Origin: an uncultured Campylobacter sp.
GTDB taxonomy: Bacteria > Campylobacterota > Campylobacteria > Campylobacterales > Campylobacteraceae
Direction of reading: 5' to 3'
Assembly (NCBI GenBank): GCA_905373295.1
Contig: CAJPSJ010000142.1
Span: forward strand, 1-5,192
Length of the DNA: 5,192 bases
The first letter of the stretch is position 1. Each line of letters opens with the position of its first letter. Below are positions 1 to 4,535 of this stretch, one piece after another. The position numbers and the translations under genes are program-made. A model generated the notes under the pieces. That model was not told the origin of the DNA and made no database searches. It saw nothing but the letters and a program-made list of their open reading frames with translations.

Positions 1-7
1 TTTTAGC

Positions 8-13
8 TAAAAT
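8..13 (+). promoter_or_regulatory. Probable sigma-70 -10 box for the yegP-like operon
   Basis: TAAAAT preceded by GC (agcTAAAATaac) matches the usual Campylobacter vegetative -10 element. It would start transcription near base 20, leaving a leader of about 20 nt before the ribosome site AAGGA at 31-35 and the ATG at 42. The -35 region lies outside the window, and in this group a -35 box is often absent. The 12-mer agctaaaataac recurs at 1116-1127, where no gene follows, so the word alone does not prove a promoter. Confidence 0.5.
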
Positions 14-41
14 AACGATATCTTTTACGAAAGGATGAAAA

Positions 42-404
42 ATGGCTGAGTTTTTAATCAAAGACGCCAAAGACGGCTGCAAATTCGATCTACTTTATGA
101 CGGGCACGTACTGTGCACCTCCGAGGTTTACACGAGCAAGACCGCTTGCAAAAACGGCATCGAAAGCGTCGCAAAAAACGCCGCGCTAAATAAGATCGAA
201 GATCAAATCGCGGGCGGAGAAAAGCTAAACAATCCGAAATTTGAGCTTTACACCGATAAAGCAGACAAGGTTCGCTTCCGCCTAACGGCCAGCAACGGAC
301 AGATCATCGCCGTTAGTAAAGATTTTGAAGCCAAAGCGGACGCTCTAAAAGTAATAGAGCTTATCGTCAAACAGGCTCCGAAAGCCAAGATCAAGGAGGC
401 GTAA
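42..404 (+). CDS. Tandem DUF1508 (YegP-like) small protein
   Basis: This 120-aa protein is built from two DUF1508-type units, at about residues 5-49 and 64-113. The first shows the GHVLCTSEVYTSK strand region followed by KNGIESVAKNA. The second shows FELYTDK then RFRLTASNGQIIAVSK. These match the family pattern 'F-x-[IL]-Y ... F-R-L-x-A-x-N-G-x-I-I ... S ... GIxSVxxNA'. The second unit has lost the GIxSV helix signature (it reads KVIELIVKQAP), so the copies have diverged. The family is small and soluble, usually with two tandem repeats, and its biochemical function is not established. There is no signal peptide or membrane segment, so a cytoplasmic location is inferred. The start is supported by AAGGA at 31-35 and the upstream -10 box. 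The next gene begins immediately after the stop, so the two are probably co-transcribed. Family assignment is confident; the role is unknown. Confidence 0.85.
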   Translation: MAEFLIKDAKDGCKFDLLYDGHVLCTSEVYTSKTACKNGIESVAKNAALNKIEDQIAGGEKLNNPKFELYTDKADKVRFRLTASNGQIIAVSKDFEAKADALKVIELIVKQAPKAKIKEA

Positions 405-851
405 ATGGACATAAACGGACTTGTAAATATGGTCTCTGCACTCAAAAACGACGATAAAAATTTAAGAGAATTTCAAAGCGGCCCTGTCGCTTTTATCGAA
501 AAATTTCTAGGCGTGGACCTGCCCGACGACCAGATAAATGCGATAATTGCGGGCATCAGCTCAAATTTTTTAAGCAAAAACGAAAGCGGCGGATCTAGCT
601 CGCTAGGCTCGATGCTGGGTGGACTTTTGGGCGGCGGCAAGGACGTGCAAGCAAACGCCGTCGATAGCAAAGGCGTGGATTTTAGCGCGCTGATCGGCAA
701 AATCGCAAGCGCCAAGCTCGACCTTAACGGCGACGGTAAAATCGATATCAACGACGCAAGTAGCTTTTTGGGCGATCTTTTAGGAGGCGGCTCAAACGGC
801 GAAGATAAGGGGTTAAGCTTAGGCAGCCTGCTAAAAACGTTTAAAATTTAA
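405..851 (+). CDS. Small Gly/Leu-rich protein with one dockerin-type EF-hand
   Basis: A 148-aa protein of unknown function. Three parts are visible. Residues 1-56 form a helical segment containing GPVAFIEKFLGVDLPDDQINAIIAGI, which resembles a short N-terminal segment I recall from small uncharacterised clostridial proteins; this is memory, not a search. Residues 61-78 and 122-131 are Gly/Leu-rich, each containing LGxLLGGG. Residues 106-117 form a perfect calcium-loop pattern, D-x-N-x-D-G-x-I-D-x-x-D, as in type I dockerin repeats and EF-hands. Dockerins normally carry two such loops, and only one is present. No signal peptide, Cys residue or membrane helix is apparent. An excellent ribosome site AAGGAGG (393-399) lies 5 nt from the ATG and overlaps the end of the upstream gene. 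The stop and start are contiguous (TAA-ATG, same frame), which suggests translational coupling. Calcium binding is inferred from the motif alone. The gene is real with high probability; the function is open. Confidence 0.85.
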   Translation: MDINGLVNMVSALKNDDKNLREFQSGPVAFIEKFLGVDLPDDQINAIIAGISSNFLSKNESGGSSSLGSMLGGLLGGGKDVQANAVDSKGVDFSALIGKIASAKLDLNGDGKIDINDASSFLGDLLGGGSNGEDKGLSLGSLLKTFKI

Positions 852-858
852 ACGAGGC

Positions 859-1180
859 TAAATTTAAAACGCAGGCCGGATTTTGCGCGACGATGTTTAA
901 ATTTGCGCGCGCTATTTTAATCCGCGCCTGCGCCGTTTAACGCTCGCGTGAAGGGTTTAAATTTACGCTACGTTGCGCGCGAGGCCTTGAGCTTAGGCAA
1001 AACGAGCTTAAATTTAGAGTAAGACGGCGTTTAAATTTAAGCCGCTTCCTTGTAGTATTTTATTTATGCTGTCGCGACATAGCGCCCTGCTCCGCTCTTT
1101 TGATCGCCCATATTGAGCTAAAATAACCACAAACTCTGCTTTAAATTTTATCTTTGCTCTTTAACGTCCGCTTTAAATTT
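859..1180. repeat. Dispersed TTTAAATTT word family (seven copies)
   Basis: Exact TTTAAATTT occurs at 896-904, 956-964, 1030-1038, 1140-1148 and 1172-1180. Close relatives are TAAATTTAAA at 859-868 and TTAAATTT at 1008-1015. The centre AAATTT is self-complementary, so orientation is ambiguous. Spacing is irregular at roughly 30-110 bases. Flanks often begin with GC-rich sequence (gcg, ggg) but are otherwise not conserved, so this is a repeated word rather than a tandem or mobile repeat. Its function is unknown. AT-rich Campylobacter intergenic DNA often carries such words. Confidence 0.55.
870..932. terminator. Long bulged hairpin downstream of the EF-hand gene
   Basis: The arm at 870-882 (CGCAGGCCGGATT) pairs with 919-932 over 13 base pairs with a single bulged base (C925). 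Inside the 36-nt loop, GCGCG at 885-889 can pair with CGCGC at 906-910. It sits 19 bases after the stop of the EF-hand gene, so it could end or protect that transcript. On the + strand it is not followed by a T-run. Read on the minus strand it is followed by TTTTAAATTT, a better terminator tail, but no minus-strand gene is seen. The structure is clear; its role as a terminator is uncertain. Confidence 0.4.
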
Positions 1181-1345
1181 AGTCGCTCTTTGACTCCGTT
1201 TTATTTTACCGCCCATTCAAATGCCCGCACAGCGCGCCATAGCATATCGTCGAATTTCATCAAAATTTTAAAAACGGCTATAAATTAAGCGCGAAAGAGT
1301 TCGCCTAAAAAGGATATATTTTATTTCTATTTACTGTTTAGGTAG

Positions 1346-1351
1346 TATAAT
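1346..1351 (+). promoter_or_regulatory. Consensus -10 box upstream of a short transcript
   Basis: A perfect TATAAT follows a T-rich stretch (ttttatttctatttactg), which is how Campylobacter vegetative promoters usually look, since they lack a strict -35 box. Initiation would fall near 1357-1359. The only thing between that point and the strong terminator at 1391-1420 is about 63 bases, so the promoter appears to drive a small RNA or an attenuated leader rather than a protein gene. Confidence 0.6.
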
Positions 1352-1357
1352 CATTCT

Positions 1358-1420
1358 CGTCCGACAAGATAAAACCTCCTTTTTGTATGAAGCCCGAGCG
1401 TAAAAGCTCGGGCTTTTTTT
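1358..1420 (+). ncRNA. Putative small RNA with anti-Shine-Dalgarno motif
   Basis: This is inferred from a consensus -10 box at 1346-1351 and a textbook intrinsic terminator at 1391-1420, which bracket about 63 nt with no ribosome site or sensible reading frame. The part 5' of the hairpin holds ACCTCCT (1374-1380) followed by four Ts. This is the same word as the 3' end of 16S rRNA, so the RNA could pair with AAGGAGG-type ribosome sites. C/U-rich segments that bind G-rich leader sequences are a known mode of small-RNA repression in Epsilonproteobacteria, for example RepG of Helicobacter. I do not recognise this RNA as a named family. The alternative is an attenuated 5' leader for moaC, 49 nt downstream, but moaC has its own promoter after the terminator. 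Confidence 0.45.
1391..1420 (+). terminator. Rho-independent terminator
   Basis: The 9-bp perfect stem AGCCCGAGC (1391-1399) / GCTCGGGCT (1406-1414) has a 6-nt loop (GTAAAA) and is followed by a run of seven Ts (1414-1420). There is no matching A-run on the 5' side, so it acts on the + strand. It insulates moaC from upstream transcription and ends the putative small RNA. Confidence 0.88.
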
Positions 1421-1433
1421 ATACCCGAAATTC

Positions 1434-1442
1434 TGCTATAAT
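1434..1442 (+). promoter_or_regulatory. Extended -10 promoter of the moaC operon
   Basis: TGcTATAAT is a perfect extended -10 element lying just after the upstream terminator. Initiation would be near 1449, giving a short leader of about 20 nt with the ribosome site AAGGA at 1458-1462, six bases before the moaC ATG. The leader is too short for a molybdenum-cofactor riboswitch, so expression from this site looks constitutive or controlled by a protein at the promoter. Confidence 0.7.
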
Positions 1443-1468
1443 CCCGCCAAAAACTGCAAGGAAATTTT

Positions 1469-1939
1469 ATGCTTTCACATATCGACGAAAACAATATGCC
1501 GCGCATGGTGGATGTCGGCGCTAAGGATGATAGCGAGCGCGTAGCCACCGCTAGCGGTATCATCCGCATGAGCGCGGAGGCGTTTGCCGCCGTCAAGCAA
1601 AACACGGCTAAAAAAGGCCCCGTGCTTCAAACCGCCGTCGTTGCCGCGATAATGGGCGCTAAAAAGACGAGCGAGCTAATACCAATGACCCATCCGCTTA
1701 CGATTACTTCGATTAAAACGGATATCGAAGAGCTTACGAGCGAGTGCGCGTTTAAGCTTTTCGTAACTGTGAAAATCACGGGCAAAACGGGCGTCGAGAT
1801 GGAAGCGCTAACGGGCGTGAGCGTGGGGCTACTGACGATTTATGATATGCTAAAAGCGATAGATAAATCGATGCAGATCACCGATGTCGTGTTGCAGCGC
1901 AAAGAGGGGGGCAAGAGTGGCGTGTATATTAGGAGCTGA
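1469..1939 (+). CDS. moaC: Cyclic pyranopterin monophosphate synthase MoaC
   Basis: MoaC takes the 3',8-cyclo-GTP product of MoaA and rearranges it to cyclic pyranopterin monophosphate, the first stable intermediate of molybdenum cofactor synthesis, in the cytoplasm. The 156-aa protein is full length for the family. Visible signatures are [18 protein letters not shown] (13-30), KKGPVLQTA (48-56), ELIPMTHPL (69-77), [26 protein letters not shown] (108-133) and the C-terminal KEGGKSG (145-151). By family comparison the catalytic residues of the E. coli enzyme (Lys51, His77, Asp128, Lys131) correspond to Lys49, His75, Asp126 and Lys129, a constant offset of two; all four are present. The start is set by AAGGA at 1458-1462 and the extended -10 promoter. 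It heads an operon with two unrelated genes. No other cofactor genes are in view, so the moa genes are likely scattered in this genome. Confidence 0.97.
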   Translation: MLSHIDENNMPRMVDVGAKDDSERVATASGIIRMSAEAFAAVKQNTAKKGPVLQTAVVAAIMGAKKTSELIPMTHPLTITSIKTDIEELTSECAFKLFVTVKITGKTGVEMEALTGVSVGLLTIYDMLKAIDKSMQITDVVLQRKEGGKSGVYIRS

Positions 1940-2177
1940 AAAGCCAAAAATCGACTATCCACTCTTTTGGGAATATAAAGTAGTCCTAGACGCGACTACC
2001 CAAAAGCGTGAGCAGATCGATGAAATTTTAAAGGGCGAGAATTACAAAATAGACTTTTCGCGCTTTTCAAACGGCGGCAAATATATGAGCTTCAACGCAA
2101 GCGTCTTCGTTAAAGACGACTTGCATCGAAACGAAATTTTCGAGCGCTTAAAAGCCCACTTTAAATATGTATTGTAA
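1917..2177 (+). CDS. DUF493 (YbeD/HP0495-type) small protein
   Basis: DUF493 proteins are small ferredoxin-like-fold proteins of about 85-90 aa, proposed to act as regulators by analogy with ligand-binding domains; no reaction is established. Here the core is [16 protein letters not shown] near the N-terminus, a central helix ([12 protein letters not shown]), and a strand-rich middle ([17 protein letters not shown]) followed by a final helix. I chose the GTG at 1917 because GAGGGGGG sits just upstream (about 1905-1910) and the resulting 86 aa is the usual family length. An ATG at 1884 would add 11 unlikely residues and has no ribosome site. There is no in-frame ATG, GTG or TTG between moaC's stop and the conserved core, so the gene must overlap moaC, by 23 bases with this start. 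That overlap implies translational coupling. Family assignment is likely; role unknown. Confidence 0.82.
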   Translation: MACILGAEKPKIDYPLFWEYKVVLDATTQKREQIDEILKGENYKIDFSRFSNGGKYMSFNASVFVKDDLHRNEIFERLKAHFKYVL

Positions 2178-2188
2178 CAGGAGATGAA

Positions 2189-3448
2189 ATGAAAGAAGCA
2201 ATAACCAAAAAATTCGGCGCCGATCTCGCGCAAATTTCACAAGCCGAGCTAGCCTCATATGTGCAAGAACTCGCCTTGCAAGAAGCCACGAAGGCTTTGT
2301 GTGAGCTTGACGACGAGAGTAAAAGCGCCAAAAGCACGCAATTAATCCTAGACTTCGCAGCCGAGTTAAAAGACGCGGGCGCGCTTAGCGATGAGACGGC
2401 AGAAGCCCTACTTAACGGCGTTAAAAAGGCGCTGTGCGACGAGGACGAGCAGGGGCTTTACAAGCTCATCTACGACTACGACGATCTGCGCAAAAAGATC
2501 GCTTGTAAGCAAAAGGCGATTAAAACCCTTGTTTTGCGCAGCTACGACGATCTGGATACCGCGCTGCAAAACGCAAGCGAAACAGAAGCAAAAGAGCGCA
2601 TAGGCTCGGCGCTACAGCGAGCGATTGCGAGTAAACTTCCGCTTGCGGACGTGCTGAAAGAAGCGAGCGAACTGGCCTTCATAAGCGTGCTCGAAAGCGG
2701 CACCGACATCGAGGATACCGCGCACGAGACGGCGAAAAACATCGCATTTTCGGCTATCGGCGACGGAGAATTTACGAAATTCCGCACGAAAGAAATTTCA
2801 AAAATCATCATAAATCGCGCGATTTTCGTCGCAAACGAGAGCAAAAATACCGCCTCTGCGCTGATTAGAGGCGCGATTTTAGGCTGCTACGACGGCATAA
2901 ACAAAGCCGCCGAGAGATACCGCGACGAGCTAAGTTTTTCGCCAGCAAGCGACGCACAGAGCCTAGAGAACGAAAGACTTCAAATTTCGCAGATGAGCGA
3001 GCTATTTAGCGCCGTGCTAAGCGACGCGGTCGCAAGCTCGGAGGAGCCCGCCAAAAGCGAGATCGCCAAGATCGCTGATGAGGAATTCGGCGGCTACCTG
3101 GCTAAATTTAGAAAAATTTCAAGCGATCTTGCCGAGCAACTAAGCGCCAAAATCGGTGAGATCGAGCTTGGCGAGCGCGCGAAAAAGGCGAGCGCCAAAG
3201 CGCGCGAAATCACTCAAGAGCTGAGCCAAAAAAGCGCCAAAATCATCGAAAACCTCGATCTGGACGAGAAACTGGACGCAATCAAAAAAGAGCTTAGCGA
3301 GTTTGAAAAGAAGATGAGCCAAAAATTTGCCGAGCTAAAAAGTTCCGAGGTCGCCAAAAACGTAAGCGAAAGGGCGCGCGAGATGAGCGCTAAGGCTTAC
3401 GAGGCCGCAAAAGAGACGATCGCCAAGCTAAAGTCCAAAAAGGACTAA
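2189..3448 (+). CDS. Conserved hypothetical all-helical protein, third gene of moaC operon
   Basis: A 419-aa protein I cannot assign to a functional family. It is rich in Ala, Lys, Glu and Ser, has no signal peptide or transmembrane helix, and looks almost entirely helical. Residues 1-245 hold degenerate helical units with small residues packed on one face, such as DETAEALLNGVKKAL (68-82), EDTAHETAKNIAFSAIGDG (175-193) and NTASALIRGAILGCYDGINKA (220-240). YDDL occurs twice (97-100, 119-122). Residues 300-419 form a long charged amphipathic stretch, a probable coiled coil or apolipoprotein/LEA-like helix, ending in KLKSKKD. This kind of layout suggests a structural, scaffold or stress-related protein; that is inference only. 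The start has AGGAGA at 2179-2184, and the gene begins 11 bases after the DUF493 stop, so it belongs to the moaC operon. The order moaC - DUF493 - hypothetical resembles Cj0252-Cj0254 of C. jejuni from memory. A possible match to an uncharacterised DUF such as DUF6781 is untested. Confidence 0.85.
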   Translation: MKEAITKKFGADLAQISQAELASYVQELALQEATKALCELDDESKSAKSTQLILDFAAELKDAGALSDETAEALLNGVKKALCDEDEQGLYKLIYDYDDLRKKIACKQKAIKTLVLRSYDDLDTALQNASETEAKERIGSALQRAIASKLPLADVLKEASELAFISVLESGTDIEDTAHETAKNIAFSAIGDGEFTKFRTKEISKIIINRAIFVANESKNTASALIRGAILGCYDGINKAAERYRDELSFSPASDAQSLENERLQISQMSELFSAVLSDAVASSEEPAKSEIAKIADEEFGGYLAKFRKISSDLAEQLSAKIGEIELGERAKKASAKAREITQELSQKSAKIIENLDLDEKLDAIKKELSEFEKKMSQKFAELKSSEVAKNVSERAREMSAKAYEAAKETIAKLKSKKD

Positions 3449-3503
3449 ATGGGTGCCGCAGGCGCAAAATCCCTAGCGGTAAACACTCAGCGCTCACTGC
3501 TTT

Positions 3504-3692
3504 GCGCTGCAAAATTTACTAGCATACCTTAAAGCTCGCGTGCCCTAAAAGAAAGGAGCTTTCGTTAGAGTTTGCGAGGCCTGCGCAGAATTCTTTATGC
3601 GCTTTAACGGCGCTGCAAAATTCCATGCCGATAAAGAATTTTACGAATTTTGCATAACTAAATTTAGATGTGCGCTGCAAAATTCCGTGCCG
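3504..3692 (+). repeat. Direct repeats of GCGCTGCAAAATTCC unit
   Basis: Two copies at 3610-3630 and 3672-3692 match over 21 bases with one mismatch (GCGCTGCAAAATTCC, then A or G, then TGCCG). A third partial copy, GCGCTGCAAAATT, starts at 3504, and a variant CGCCGCAAAATTCC lies at 4511-4524 next to the protease ribosome site. Copies start 106 and 62 bases apart. GCAAAATTC at 3615-3623 is also inverted at 3645-3653, so it can form a 9-bp hairpin. No gene or known element is associated. Confidence 0.55.
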
Positions 3693-4504
3693 CCAAAAAT
3701 CCTACGGCGATGTGAGACCCCGGTCCAACCAAATCTTGCCGCAGTGATAAAATTCTAAGTGCAAAATTTTATAGCTGTCAGAGCATATATAAAATTCCAA
3801 AAACGGCGCGGATTTTTAAGCTTGAAATTTCATCGCGTAGATTTGCGTAGCAGAATTTTAAAATTCCATCCAAAATGATACGGTACGGCTTGCAGTTTGA
3901 AATTTTATCCCGACGCGCGTAAATGAAATTCCACGAGATAAATTCTACGAAAAGGCATCTTGGCGTTTGGCATTTCTGCGATCATTTCAATTCCCACAAC
4001 AAAATTTCATTGTAGCGCAAGATGCGATGTGAAGGGATACCGCTAAGCTAACAATTAGAATTTTACGTTGCAAAGATTAGCGCGGCTCATCTCAAATCAT
4101 AGCGACATCTGAGCCCATTTTATCACGCGATTTGATTGTGCAAATTTCAAATTGCTCCTATCCGCCCGAACTGAGCGCTTAGTGCAAATAAAATTCCGCC
4201 GGATTTATCGTAGCCTACGCAGCATAAATTTAAAACCGCGCTCCCTGCTCTATTTAGGCGTAGAGGTGCCTTGTTTATACAGCGCCGCATTTAGATAAAA
4301 TCACTGCTTTCACACATCAATGCCTCGTTTACGCCACGATAAAATTCTGCGAAATCTCCGCTAAATTTTATCGCTAAATTACAAAGCCCAATTCTATTTT
4401 AAAGGCGACGGGCGTCCTTAAATTTTACGACAAATTCCAAATAGATCGCGCCTGCAAAATCCGGCAATCCAAAATAAAATTCTAAAAATTTAATCAAATT
4501 TCGC

Positions 4505-4510
4505 TAAAAT
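4505..4510 (+). promoter_or_regulatory. Probable -10 box of the M48 protease gene
   Basis: gcTAAAAT follows an AT-rich stretch (taaaaatttaatcaaatttc) typical of Campylobacter vegetative promoters. Initiation near 4517 would give a short leader of about 19 nt carrying the ribosome site AAGGAG at 4525-4530, five bases before the ATG at 4536. Confidence 0.55.
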
Positions 4511-4535
4511 CGCCGCAAAATTCCAAGGAGAAAAG

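Larger units (their letters stand above)
852..1345. other. Gene-free intergenic stretch rich in TTTAAATTT words
   Basis: I see no credible coding region on either strand and no tRNA or recognisable structural RNA. The stretch contains the hairpin at 870-932 and the TTTAAATTT word family at 859-1180, annotated separately. It also has a lone gcTAAAAT at 1119-1124 that resembles a -10 box but leads to no start codon with a ribosome site. The base mix alternates AT-rich words with GC-rich runs such as gcgcgcg, unlike a decaying gene with recognisable codon structure. Confidence 0.6.
3449..4535. other. Long gene-free region with dispersed AAAATTCC words
   Basis: This stretch of 1,087 bases has no credible protein gene on either strand, no tRNA fold, and none of the signature boxes I know for tmRNA or RNase P RNA. 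It is unusually long for a Campylobacter-like genome. Exact AAAATTCC occurs at 3617, 3679, 3791, 3860, 4190 and 4517, all in the + orientation. Shorter AAAATTC occurs also at 3749, 4341 and 4476. Weak hairpins are present: CAGCGC/GCGCTG at 3488-3509 just after the operon, GGCTCA/TGAGCC at 4084-4115, and an imperfect palindrome around 4397-4426. None has a proper T-run, so I do not call an intrinsic terminator for the moaC operon. No remnant of a recognisable protein could be read in any frame. Confidence 0.6.

Noticed and set aside
1346..1468. Molybdenum-cofactor riboswitch controlling moaC
   Set aside because: The transcript that reaches moaC most likely starts near 1449, leaving about 20 nt of leader. 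The upstream 63-nt unit is too small and lacks the multi-helix layout of that riboswitch.
1351..1605. Minus-strand frame overlapping the terminator and the moaC start
   Set aside because: It crosses an intrinsic terminator, a promoter and the conserved N-terminus of moaC on the other strand and has no recognisable protein features.
3449..3532. 27-codon frame starting directly after the stop of the helical-protein gene (TAA-ATG, AAAAAGGA upstream)
   Set aside because: The ribosome-like sequence is simply the Lys-rich end of the upstream gene, the peptide has no recognisable feature, and the frame runs into the dispersed repeat words. Too little to call a gene.
3541..3600. GAAAGGAG ribosome-like site near 3551
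   Set aside because: No ATG or GTG follows at proper distance, and the nearest TTG frame closes after about a dozen codons.
3710..3745. GACC-CC-GGTC palindrome resembling part of a tRNA arm
   Set aside because: No acceptor stem, anticodon arm or T-loop GTTC can be built around it; the 4-bp match is likely chance.
3449..4535. CRISPR array or tandem satellite
   Set aside because: Repeated words are only 8-21 bases, irregularly spaced and diverged, without uniform spacers.
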